Assembly (NCBI GenBank): GCA_035529155.1
Contig: DATKXF010000077.1
Location: forward strand, 1-64,000
Direction: 5' to 3'
Origin: JAAEEP01 sp035529155
GTDB taxonomy: Archaea > Thermoplasmatota > Thermoplasmata > Methanomassiliicoccales > JAAEEP01
DNA: 64,000 nucleotides
The notes under the pieces were generated by a model, which was given only the letters and a program-made list of their open reading frames with translations, did no database searches and was not told the DNA's origin. This document shows, piece after piece, positions 26,118 to 34,094 of the stretch; the first letter of the stretch is position 1, and the number at the start of each line of letters is the position of its first letter. The position numbers and the translations under genes are program-made.

Positions 26118-27284
26118 TCATAACATGATGCTCTCTAGCCTCTCTCTGAGAATCTTCGAAGGGATGTCAGGAAGCGATATGTATGTGGTCCTCCCGCCCG
26201 AGGCATCTCCCGTGACCTTGGTTTCTATCAGACCCTGGTTGGAGAGGTCCTTGAGGTAGGACCAGAACTGCGTGTGCCCCCGAGCCTTCTCACCGAACTC
26301 CTCGGCCGCGATGTGGTAGTTCTCCTCGACCTCCCCAGTGGTAACATATGCGCGGTCCTTCATGGTTCGGGCTATGGCCAGCAGGACCACCTTTCTCTGA
26401 GTATCTAGCTCTTCTATCCTGGATTCCGTGACCACACTGTAGGTCAGGGCCTTGGCCGCCCTTACGTGCTCGGGGTTGACCAGATCGACTCCTTCCTCCT
26501 CCGCCAGCATGCCCGCTTTTTCCAGAAGTTCTATGGCGAAACGCGCGTCTCCCCATTCAGAGGCAATATCCGCTATCAGGTCCATGGAATCCTCCCTCAC
26601 AGTATCCTGGAAGAAGGCTAGCTCCACCCTGTCCGAGATTATGTCCTTGAGCTCATCGCTGTTGTAGCGATCGAAACTGATGGTGTTGGCCCTCCTGAAG
26701 GTCGATAGGGATGCCGGATCTAGCATGTCGAGCACGTATCTCTGGGACACAAGTATGAGTGAGATGGATCCTTTTCCCCCCACGGTCTCTTCGTCGAACC
26801 TCGAGAGGTTGTAAATCAGATCTCCAGATCCTTTCTTGAGCAGGACATCGGCCTCGTCCAGGACAACTATCAGATGGAGCCTCTTCTTGTTCACATGTCT
26901 CCTGATTGCCCTGAGCATCTCGGCGGATGAGAAGCCCCTGTCAGGGTATCCCTCGTCGAAGTGGGTGACCAGACGAAGCAGCACGGCGTTCTCCGAGTTC
27001 CGCTGCCGACAGTTCACCACCAGAAAATCAACAGCCCCTCCCCGCTTCCGGTATTCATCGGCGAAGTCGATGCAGAATCGCTTGGACATCGCTGTCTTTC
27101 CGGTCCCGACGTTGCCGATGAGGAAGGCCGTCTGGGAGGCTCCGCCCTCGAGCACTGGCCTGAACAGCATCCACAGTCTCTCCCACTGTCCCTCTCGGTG
27201 GACAAGCCTCTCGGGAACGTAATCGAACGAGAGCTTTGACAGGTCCATGAACAATCTGGATTTCTGGCCGGGGTATTCGTTCAT
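26118..27284 (-). CDS. cdc6: Orc1/Cdc6-family replication initiator
   Basis: 388 residues. AAA+ domain with Walker A GNVGTGKT near residue 58, Walker B VVLDEADVL near residue 140 and the sensor-1/ISM region (LILVSQRYVLDML). The C-terminal 100 residues form a winged helix. It binds origin recognition boxes and loads MCM. ATG 27284 overlaps the stop of the NIF3-like gene by one base, so the two are co-transcribed. Because the upstream gene abuts it, no origin lies directly upstream; the nearest AT-rich candidate is at 18.0-18.6 kb. Confidence 0.9.
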   Translation of the reverse strand: MNEYPGQKSRLFMDLSKLSFDYVPERLVHREGQWERLWMLFRPVLEGGASQTAFLIGNVGTGKTAMSKRFCIDFADEYRKRGGAVDFLVVNCRQRNSENAVLLRLVTHFDEGYPDRGFSSAEMLRAIRRHVNKKRLHLIVVLDEADVLLKKGSGDLIYNLSRFDEETVGGKGSISLILVSQRYVLDMLDPASLSTFRRANTISFDRYNSDELKDIISDRVELAFFQDTVREDSMDLIADIASEWGDARFAIELLEKAGMLAEEEGVDLVNPEHVRAAKALTYSVVTESRIEELDTQRKVVLLAIARTMKDRAYVTTGEVEENYHIAAEEFGEKARGHTQFWSYLKDLSNQGLIETKVTGDASGGRTTYISLPDIPSKILRERLESIML

Positions 27285-28237
27285 CAATTCCTCTTCACCC
27301 TGATGAAACCTGAGCAGGGGACTATTGATACGCCCTTCTCTTCAATCTTATCCATGATGAGATTCATGCCCAGCGAATCCGAGGCCATGTGCCCCGATAC
27401 TACCACGTTGATGTGGTGCTTCTTCGCCTCTTCGATGTGGTCGTCAGGTATGTGCATGCATACCACGGTGCCCACACCGGCCTGGGACATCTTCTCGTAG
27501 ACCTCCTTGGGGCCGGAGGTGCCTCCCGTCATCTTGACTACAACCTTTCCAGCGCTTCGCTCCTTGTCCCCGACGAATGCCTTGGGTCCAGCGTTCTCCC
27601 TGATGGCCAGGTCGAACTCGGGGGTCTCTCCCAGCAGGTCGAGTACGTCCTTCACCTTCTCGGGCTCACGTTCGTCGAACAACTTCTCAAGGTAGCTCTG
27701 GACATGGTTGTCACACGGGCTGTGAAGGCACATGAAAGGTATCTCTAGCAGACGGCATGCGTCCACGGCCTGGTTGTAGTTGCGGGGATGGACGCGCCTC
27801 ATGACTTCGTTGATCCTGGGTGCGAATATACCCTCAGCTACCGTGATGCCTATGCCCAGCTGTTCGAGCATATTCTCCTGCATGTGCATCACCTCCCAGA
27901 AGTTGGGTGCTGCCCTGCCTATTGGATGATGTCCTATTATCGCCTCGATCCCCCTGCCCTTCTCTCGAAGGCGATCGGCCAAAACGACCTCTCCCGGGGT
28001 GATGTCAATTCCGATCATGACGGTGTCGATATCCTCATCGCCCTTACCCACCAGGAGCCTGCTGTCGGCATAGGGATTGAAGAAAGCATCGGTGTCGAAG
28101 TACTCCTTCTCCTTTCCCTCCAGCTTATCGTACCTCTCCCTGGCTTGGGCGAGCAGTTTCTCGATCTCATCCCTGGAGCGAGGATCGGCCTCGATCCCCA
28201 TCTCGATCGCGGTCCTGTAGATATCCTCCAATCTCAT
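27284..28237 (-). CDS. NIF3/DUF34-like metal-binding protein
   Basis: About 317 residues. IIGHHPIGR near residue 105 supplies the paired His motif, and the C-terminal VVSGHMASDSLGMN and CSGFIRVKR match the distal metal-site region of NIF3-like proteins. Its biochemical role is unsettled in the family. The start is ATG 28237: ATTATATAATC at 28264-28274 predicts transcription near 28242, which rules out ATG 28252. It forms an operon with cdc6. Confidence 0.72.
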   Translation of the reverse strand: MRLEDIYRTAIEMGIEADPRSRDEIEKLLAQARERYDKLEGKEKEYFDTDAFFNPYADSRLLVGKGDEDIDTVMIGIDITPGEVVLADRLREKGRGIEAIIGHHPIGRAAPNFWEVMHMQENMLEQLGIGITVAEGIFAPRINEVMRRVHPRNYNQAVDACRLLEIPFMCLHSPCDNHVQSYLEKLFDEREPEKVKDVLDLLGETPEFDLAIRENAGPKAFVGDKERSAGKVVVKMTGGTSGPKEVYEKMSQAGVGTVVCMHIPDDHIEEAKKHHINVVVSGHMASDSLGMNLIMDKIEEKGVSIVPCSGFIRVKRN

Positions 28238-28338
28238 GCCAATCGAGCGCATACCTTCGTGAGATTATATAATGGTTGTTTACGCACCTGAGAGGAAAAT
28301 GAGTTATACGCGAGGGAACGTTGATAGGTCTGGTAGTG

Positions 28339-28677
28339 ATGAACGGAATCGACATCGAATCACTTCTAAAATCCACCCTATCGATCCATACCGAGGATCT
28401 TCTAGTCGAAGCGATGAAGGATCTCGTGAAGGATGAGATAAAGAGGTATGTGAGACAGAAGCTCGAGGGGAACCCTCGTCTCAAGGCGGAGGCCAAACAG
28501 GTCATCAAGGACCTCATCGAAGCCAAAATGAAGGAGACCTACGCGCTCATGCGCCTCGGAAAGGTGACCGCCGAACTCGGAGTCTCCATGGTCCCAGAGG
28601 AGATGAGGGAGCAGATGGAGAAGGACATCGCTGCGCTCCTGGAGAAAGAGGTCTCGCGGGTAATAGAGAAGATGTGA
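28339..28677 (+). CDS. Small helical protein of unknown function
   Basis: 112 residues, highly charged and predicted to be almost entirely helical, with possible coiled coil at residues 25-60 and 80-110. No family is recognised and no membrane segment exists. A GAGTTATACG box near 28305 supports transcription just before ATG 28339. Divergent from the NIF3-like gene; the two promoters share the 100-bp spacer. Confidence 0.6.
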   Translation: MNGIDIESLLKSTLSIHTEDLLVEAMKDLVKDEIKRYVRQKLEGNPRLKAEAKQVIKDLIEAKMKETYALMRLGKVTAELGVSMVPEEMREQMEKDIAALLEKEVSRVIEKM

Positions 28678-28807
28678 AGCCACCAACGTCTTGACTTTTT
28701 AGATCTCATCGATCTCAGAGGAATGGAACTCAACGTGAATCAGAGACGGAGTTACATCGAATCCTCTCACGGCATCTAAAATCAGAGAATGGGGAAGGGT
28801 TTTGTGG

Positions 28808-28827
28808 GCAGGGGAGTGATCCCCTGC
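28808..28827 (-). terminator. GC hairpin after rpl12, possible terminator
   Basis: GCAGGGG and CCCCTGC form a perfect 7-bp stem with a six-base loop, about 25 bases past the rpl12 stop on the minus strand. No T-run follows, so its role as a terminator is uncertain. The remainder of 28678-28852 shows nothing else. Confidence 0.4.
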
Positions 28828-28852
28828 GGAAGGTTTGGAGGGACAAGCCCGA

Positions 28853-29173
28853 TCAGCCGAACAATGCGCTGAGACCAGCGGCGGCTTCCTCTTCGCTTAC
28901 CTCTTCTTCCTCCTCTTCTTCTTTTTTCTCTTCCTTTGGCTTCTCGCCAGCAGCGGGTGCCCCGCCAGCAGCCGCGGCCGCAGCCGGAGCTGCAGCGAAC
29001 GCGGTGGTGGCGATGGCCTCATCGATGTCGATACCCTCCAGGGAGGCGGTGAGCGCCTTCACCTTAGCGGTGTCGGCCTCTATACCAGCGCTCCCCAGAA
29101 TATTGTTGATCGCATCATCGGTGATGTCCTTCCCAGCGGCGTGGAGAACCAAAGCGCTATAGATATACTCCAT
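28853..29173 (-). CDS. rpl12: Ribosomal protein P1 (aL12)
   Basis: A 106-residue acidic stalk protein: N-terminal dimerisation helices (MEYIYSALVLHAAGKDITDD), Ala/Gly-rich hinge, Glu-rich stretch and the C-terminal factor-binding tail SALFG. The last 15 residues are identical to those of uL10 upstream, as expected for archaeal P-stalks. Last gene of the secE-spt5-rpl cluster. Confidence 0.96.
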   Translation of the reverse strand: MEYIYSALVLHAAGKDITDDAINNILGSAGIEADTAKVKALTASLEGIDIDEAIATTAFAAAPAAAAAAGGAPAAGEKPKEEKKEEEEEEEVSEEEAAAGLSALFG

Positions 29174-29190
29174 ATCTTAACCTCCTTAAT

Positions 29191-30198
29191 TCATCCGAAC
29201 AGGGCGCTGAGACCAGCAGCGGCCTCCTCCTCGCTGACCTCTTCCTCCTCGTCTTCCTCATCCTTGGGTTCCTCATCCTCATCCTTATCCTTGGGCTCTT
29301 TCGGTGCGGGCGGTACGGCGCATAATCTTGCGCTCAATTTCTCGTCCGCGAACTCAGGGATCTTGGAGGCGAGGGCCAGCATATGGGAGTCCGCCTTGGT
29401 CAATAGTATCTTTATGCTGTTCCCAATGGGTATCGTTGCTTCCACAGCGAGGTTAATCGCCTCGCGGTAGGCTTTCGATATCAGTATCGGCATGGTCTTG
29501 GCGGTTGGGTAAACTATCCCAACACCCAGGCTCAGCGCGTTACTGGCAGCACTTGCCAACATTGACGGGTAGTAGTCAGGCGGAATGTCGAGGACCTTTC
29601 TGTCATAGACGATTCCATCTTCGAAAGCGGCCAATAGGTCAAGCCCCACTGTCATCGGCATGATGTCCAGACGGGGAAGTATCTTGGCTATTTCCTCTGG
29701 AATCGGCTCGCCCTTCTCCACAAGCTTCTTGTCTTTCTTTATGACGATCTTTCCGCCATCGATAGCGGCGGGAATGCCCACCTTCTGCAGCTCGCCCACT
29801 ATGGGGCCTGGGGGGAACGAGGTGGGACCAGCCTTGGCCACGATGTCGTCGGGGGCTATGTCCCCGGGCTTCGCGGCAGCTGATGCCTTGGTTCCCTCCA
29901 TTTGGTTGAAAAGCTTGAAAGGGTTCATTCCTGTAGCTACGACGGCGCACTGACCATCGACCATCTCCTTCAGGCCATCCAAACCGTCCTTTTCCTTGGC
30001 AGCTTCATCGAGGGCTATCCTGATCAGCTTGTTCCTGGTCATCAGGAACTTTGCCGTTCCTCTGAGATCAGCCCTCATCTTTTGAATCTGCGGCCCAGGG
30101 ATTCCATGGACGTTAACAATGGCCACGACGGGGTTCTCGGTCATGATCGTTTTGAGATCACTTACTATCTCTTTCTTCCAAGCAGCCACATGCGCCAT
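29191..30198 (-). CDS. rpl10: Ribosomal protein uL10 (P0)
   Basis: 335 residues: the rRNA-binding domain at 1-110, an archaeal insertion domain, the spine helices that hold aL12 dimers (residues 210-290), then an acidic hinge and the shared tail ending SALFG. Spaced 17 bases from rpl12 and 10 from rpl1, one operon. Confidence 0.96.
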   Translation of the reverse strand: MAHVAAWKKEIVSDLKTIMTENPVVAIVNVHGIPGPQIQKMRADLRGTAKFLMTRNKLIRIALDEAAKEKDGLDGLKEMVDGQCAVVATGMNPFKLFNQMEGTKASAAAKPGDIAPDDIVAKAGPTSFPPGPIVGELQKVGIPAAIDGGKIVIKKDKKLVEKGEPIPEEIAKILPRLDIMPMTVGLDLLAAFEDGIVYDRKVLDIPPDYYPSMLASAASNALSLGVGIVYPTAKTMPILISKAYREAINLAVEATIPIGNSIKILLTKADSHMLALASKIPEFADEKLSARLCAVPPAPKEPKDKDEDEEPKDEEDEEEEVSEEEAAAGLSALFG

Positions 30199-30208
30199 AT
30201 CGACCCTC

Positions 30209-30847
30209 CTACATCACCTTCTCCGCTGGTCCCATTGTCGTCTTCACGTAAGCGGAAGCGATGTTCATAGTACCTCTCTCCAGCCTGGAGGCGACCCTCT
30301 TGATCACGGAGTCGATGTTATCTGCAATCAACTCAGGATCCATCTCAGCGTTCCCAACGGGAGCGTGGAAGGTCATCTTGTCCTTGCTTCGGATGGAGAT
30401 GCTTCTGGTCAGGTTGTCGATAATGGGCTTGGGGTCTGCGCCCGGTGGTATTGGCTTGGGCATCTTTCCTCTGGGACCAAGGACGATACCAAGCCGCTTA
30501 CCTATGGTGGGCATCAAGGGAGCTTCGGCAATGAAGTAGTCAAACTCGTTTGCTATCTTCTTCGCCTCCTTCTTGTCGTCGGCGATGGTGCCAAGCTCCT
30601 CAGGTGTAATCACACGGTTCGCGACGTTCTTGGCTTTCGTTACCAGCTCGTCGCTACCGAAAACACATATCTTGACCGATCTGCCCCTACCGTGAGGGAG
30701 AATGATGTCTTCCTGTATCCTGTTCTTGGGAACGGAAAGGTCAACATCCTTCAGGTTGATGGCCAAATCGACCGATTCAAGAAAACCACGCTTCTTTCTG
30801 CTATCTAGAGCCTTCTTGACGGCTTTTATGGTCTCTTTGTCAGCCAA
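30209..30847 (-). CDS. rpl1: Ribosomal protein uL1
   Basis: 212 residues with the uL1 signatures PTIGKRLGIVLGPRGKMPKPI and the N-terminal DLAINLKDVDLS. Start codon is TTG, preceded by AGGAGG at the ideal distance. In most euryarchaea rpl11 lies directly upstream; here a 2.75-kb island intervenes and the gene has acquired its own TATA box. Confidence 0.95.
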   Translation of the reverse strand: MADKETIKAVKKALDSRKKRGFLESVDLAINLKDVDLSVPKNRIQEDIILPHGRGRSVKICVFGSDELVTKAKNVANRVITPEELGTIADDKKEAKKIANEFDYFIAEAPLMPTIGKRLGIVLGPRGKMPKPIPPGADPKPIIDNLTRSISIRSKDKMTFHAPVGNAEMDPELIADNIDSVIKRVASRLERGTMNIASAYVKTTMGPAEKVM

Positions 30848-30917
30848 CGTTATCCCTCCTGTAGTGCATTCGAGCCAATGGCTCTCCTACAGCGGTGGGT
30901 TTCCAATAATAAAACTC

Positions 30918-30929
30918 CCGTTTATAAGC
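30918..30929 (-). promoter_or_regulatory. TATA box serving rpl1-rpl10-rpl12 after the island
   Basis: The minus strand reads GCTTATAAACGG, which predicts transcription from about 30898, fifty bases before the rpl1 TTG. It lies at the island edge, inside the end of the integrase-like remnant. Confidence 0.45.
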
Positions 30930-31167
30930 TTTGTGTATAAGGAGCTATGTAGAAACCCTCCAATAAAGAATAGAAGATCCTCGACCCTCCCACATCATAT
31001 GCCAGGGCACGAAATATAAGCTCCTTGTTCTTCGTCCCTATGCCCCGGGACAGCACATTTGACTCCATTGTCCTCTTGAGATCATGGTTCGAGAAGTCCA
31101 CGCCGATCCGTGACCCAAGCCCCTTCAGAATATAGTCCATCGCCGTCTTTTTGTAGGGATGGAGCAT
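30922..31167 (-). pseudogene. Remnant of a tyrosine integrase C-terminus
   Basis: An 81-codon frame resembling the catalytic end of archaeal tyrosine recombinases: GVDFSNHDLKRT corresponds to the HxxR box (usually HDLRRT), followed by a LSRGIG segment and a Tyr-containing end (SRIFYSLLEGFY). The usual second Arg is Lys, the GH-box is lost and the N-terminal two thirds is absent, so it is read as decayed. A second, more damaged copy lies at 33160-33250 in the same orientation. Confidence 0.45.
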
Positions 31168-31538
31168 CTGTCGCGAAGGGCCACCAGGAGCATGGACGTC
31201 CTGCTACTGGTCTCCGACCCCACCAAGGTGGGCGTCGAGACCGCGGCCAGGTTGCTTACCTCGACCAAGGAAATGGAGCTGGATGTTGGGATGTCCGTTC
31301 TCGTCATTTATGGCATGAGGTCGGTCCCGAACCCAGCTGTATAAGAGGTGCTAGAAAGACTCCGGCGGGCAGGGTCGTGCACATCCCCTTCAGTGAGGAG
31401 GTCCTCAACTTCTCCCTGGAGGTGATGAGCTTCTGGGCGCCGATCCAAGAGGACCGTGATCATGCTGCCGTGAGAATGTCCTTGGGAAGCTTGCTCCGAG
31501 CCTCGGTCCATTTGGCAGGGACGACGAACGACCCCTGA
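31159..31538 (+). pseudogene. Frameshifted remnant of a CooC-like (CODH maturation) ATPase
   Basis: Two consecutive frames look like the C-terminal half of CooC/MinD-type ATPases. The first, 31159-31344, reads MEHLSRRATRSMDVLLLVSDP then VGVETAARL, matching the MEHLSRRTTR-type region. The second, about 31365-31538 in another frame, reads HIPFSEEVLNFSLE, like the PYDEEV segment. The P-loop N-terminus is missing and the frames are joined only by a frameshift, so the gene is dead. Confidence 0.5.
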
Positions 31539-31564
31539 CATGGAGTATCCACTCACGCAACCGT

Positions 31565-31619
31565 ATCAGTTGAAAAAAGAAAATATCTCATCGGGGCCGT
31601 CCAACAGGCACCCCCGATG
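31565..31619 (-). terminator. Terminator of the aldehyde dehydrogenase gene
   Basis: CATCGGGG (31589-31596) and CCCCGATG (31612-31619) make a perfect 8-bp stem. On the minus strand it is followed by a T-rich tract containing ATTTTCTTTTTTC. It lies 50 bases past the dehydrogenase stop. Confidence 0.65.
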
Positions 31620-31668
31620 ATTGCTACCACCTCAATGGTAGTCTTACCGTTTGTTCTCACGGAAGCGC

Positions 31669-33114
31669 TTATTTGCCATACTTTGCCCAGTACTCCGAGA
31701 AGAGTTCCTCGTCGGTCGGTGGTTTCTTTGGGTTCGGGACAACGCGCGATACCCACGTGAGGTTCACGAAATGCCGGCAGTTGACGTTCTCGGTGGTGAT
31801 GTTTCCGCCCCAGGTTCCGCACGAGAGTGAGAGCGTGAAAGGCAGGCCGTTGCGGGGGCTACCGGCGCCCTCGTTCATGTTCTGGTTCACCATCACGCGG
31901 CCCGTGCGCGTGCCGAATGCGAGCGCGTCCACGTGCTTGTTGTTCTTGGTGTGGATGCCGCAGGAGTGGCCGAGTCCCTGGTACTCGGTGATTCTGTTCA
32001 CGAGGTCCACTGCCTCATCGATACTGTTATTGTAGCGGTAGAGGGTGAGGACGACCGAGAGCTTCTCCCCCGAGAACGGGTATTCGGGGCCAGTGCCGGT
32101 CTCTTCGACAACCAAGAATGTGCGCCCTTCTGGGAGGGATATGTCGGCGAGCTTCGCGATGTGCTCGGGGGGCTTGGCGATGACGTCGAGGCTCGGGAGG
32201 GGGCCGCCCTTGGGCCACATAACCTTCTGTAGGCGTGCCTTCTCCTCAGCGTTGCAGATGTAAGCACCCTGCTGAACGAGCTTCTCTACCAGGGACGCGT
32301 AGATCGCCTCGTGGGCGACGACGGAGTTGTCGGCCAGGCAGCTTGTCGCGTAGTCGAATGTTTTCGCCTTCGCTATCGTGAACGCGGCGTCGTCGAGGTC
32401 CGCCGTTTCGTCTATGACGTGAACCGTGTTACCGACGCCAACGCCGTAGGCTGGTGTGCCCGAGCTGTACGCGGACTTGACCATTTCGGCACCGCCGGTA
32501 GCCACTATCAGGTCAGACTGGCTCATGAGCTCCTTGGTCTTGGCAATGGATGGTTGCTCAATGATCTGGATGAGGTCCTCTGGCACTCCCATCGCTTTGC
32601 ATCCCTTCCGCATGAGATCAACCGCGAGTTTCGAGGATTTCTGCGTCTTTGGGTGGGCAGCAACGATGATGGCGTTCTTGCCCTTTACTGCGCAGAGCCC
32701 TTTCATGGGCGGAGTCGCGTCGGGGCCAGTGGACGGGATAATCGCAGCCACAACACCCACCGGCTTAGCGATCTTCACGAGGGCTTTGTCGGAGTCCTCC
32801 TCCACGATGCCCACTGTTTTCGTGTCCTGCATGTCCCGGATCGTGCCGGTGACACGCAGGCGGATCTTTGAGATCTTGTCATTATAGTTACCGAATCCGC
32901 CTTCTTCGACGGCGAGCTCCGCGAGGGCTTCGCATTCCTTGACAACGTGCCAGCCGATCGCCATGACGAGTTCGTCGGTCTCGGCCTGCGTGTAGTGCTC
33001 AATGGCCTTCATTGCGTTGCGAGCGCGTTCGATTAGTTCGGTGATTTCAGGCTTGGGATCTGGCCTATCATCTGTCGCAGGAGCGACAGCACCAGTAGTG
33101 GATGGGGCTTTCAT
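31669..33114 (-). CDS. Acylating (CoA-dependent) aldehyde dehydrogenase, EutE/SauS-like
   Basis: 481 residues. The fold and motifs match CoA-acylating aldehyde dehydrogenases: GVVAAIIPSTGPDATP, the nucleophile in FDYATSCLADNS, and a C-terminal SLSCGTWGGNITTENV region typical of sulfoacetaldehyde/acetaldehyde dehydrogenases. It would interconvert an aldehyde and acyl-CoA with NAD(P). Base and codon use (many GCG, CGC, GAGC) differ from neighbours, and it sits between integrase fragments within a ribosomal operon, so acquisition by transfer is likely. Confidence 0.88.
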   Translation of the reverse strand: MKAPSTTGAVAPATDDRPDPKPEITELIERARNAMKAIEHYTQAETDELVMAIGWHVVKECEALAELAVEEGGFGNYNDKISKIRLRVTGTIRDMQDTKTVGIVEEDSDKALVKIAKPVGVVAAIIPSTGPDATPPMKGLCAVKGKNAIIVAAHPKTQKSSKLAVDLMRKGCKAMGVPEDLIQIIEQPSIAKTKELMSQSDLIVATGGAEMVKSAYSSGTPAYGVGVGNTVHVIDETADLDDAAFTIAKAKTFDYATSCLADNSVVAHEAIYASLVEKLVQQGAYICNAEEKARLQKVMWPKGGPLPSLDVIAKPPEHIAKLADISLPEGRTFLVVEETGTGPEYPFSGEKLSVVLTLYRYNNSIDEAVDLVNRITEYQGLGHSCGIHTKNNKHVDALAFGTRTGRVMVNQNMNEGAGSPRNGLPFTLSLSCGTWGGNITTENVNCRHFVNLTWVSRVVPNPKKPPTDEELFSEYWAKYGK

Positions 33115-33159
33115 GGGGGAGCGGAAGAGAACACATCTTACTTAACGCTTACTTTCACG

Positions 33160-33250
33160 TCACACACCAGGGCACGAAATCAGAGTACCTTCCGCTGTGT
33201 CCAGTGCTCCGGGATGGTAAATCTAGCATCATCGTCCTCCTGAGGGCGGT
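33160..33250 (-). pseudogene. Second degenerate integrase-like fragment
   Basis: On the minus strand this stretch aligns with 30998-31075: a 14-base identity (ATTTCGTGCCCTGG), then matching TCCCGG and CTCAGGAGGACGATG (versus CTCAAGAGGACAATG) at the same spacing give or take one base, with mostly transition differences. The LRRT of the HxxR box is still readable but the frame is broken. The rest of 33251-33598 has no intact gene; a 79-codon frame at 33180-33419 may retain more of this element. Confidence 0.4.
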
Positions 33251-33598
33251 GAAGGCCTCCGTCAATACCCCTAACACTAACCCTCGAATAGATCAGTAGC
33301 CTCTCCCTCATCTTCCGTGGATCCCCACACCGGGGCGGGGCCACAGCGACTCGCATGACTGCCTCGAACTCAGGACTCCGTGGCGGTACATCCGCTCGCC
33401 TCCGCATCGAGGCTCTCACAAGTCACCAGCCCCTCTATTACCCTGATCATGTAGCGTACGATGGCCAATTCCAACGCTCATCACGAGGTGATCCCATCCT
33501 GGTCCAGTTGTCCTTACGCAGACCCTGATTGGTCCCGGGATAGTCCCAGATCATGCTGACGTATACTCTTTTCTTTCGTGTTGATCGATGAAGGGTTT

Positions 33599-34090
33599 CT
33601 ACAGGGCCGCGTCAGAGGTAAGCACCTCATCGTACTCACCATCTCGTATCAGCTTCTGCATCTCCTTGGCCGTTTTTCCCTCGATGTTGATTCCCATGGA
33701 TACACAGGTGCCGGTGATTTCAAGGACTCTTTCCTTGGCGGTCTTTCCGAGCAACGAGTCCTTCTTCATCTCAGCGATCTTCTTGGCCTGATCCATGGTG
33801 AGGTTCCCGACCTTGTCCACCCTTGTACTCCCAGAACCCTTGGCGATTCCAAGTTCCTTGATAATCAGTGCGGTGGTGGGGGGTGTTCCAACCTTGATCT
33901 CGAACTTCTTGGTAGCTGGGTCAACGATCACCTTAACTGGCACCTTCATTCCGGCGAAGGCCTTGGTCTTGTCGTTAATCGCCCCGATGACCTCCCCTAT
34001 ATTGATTCCAAGGGGCCCGAGTGCCGGGCCGAGTGGGGGGCCAGCGGTTGCCTTACCACCATCAACAAGAGCCTCGATAGTCTCTGGCAT
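33599..34090 (-). CDS. rpl11: Ribosomal protein uL11
   Basis: 163 residues: GGKATAGPPLGPALGPLGINIG at the N-terminus (release-factor/thiostrepton region) and the C-terminal rRNA-binding domain with GSTRVDKVGNLTMDQA. Starts four bases after the spt5 stop. Its stop is adjacent to the island edge. Confidence 0.96.
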   Translation of the reverse strand: MPETIEALVDGGKATAGPPLGPALGPLGINIGEVIGAINDKTKAFAGMKVPVKVIVDPATKKFEIKVGTPPTTALIIKELGIAKGSGSTRVDKVGNLTMDQAKKIAEMKKDSLLGKTAKERVLEITGTCVSMGINIEGKTAKEMQKLIRDGEYDEVLTSDAAL

Positions 34091-34094
34091 TTCT

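Noticed and set aside
28853..29230. Identical C-terminal tails of uL10 and aL12
   Set aside because: Shared acidic tails are the normal state of archaeal P-stalk proteins, not evidence of a recent event.
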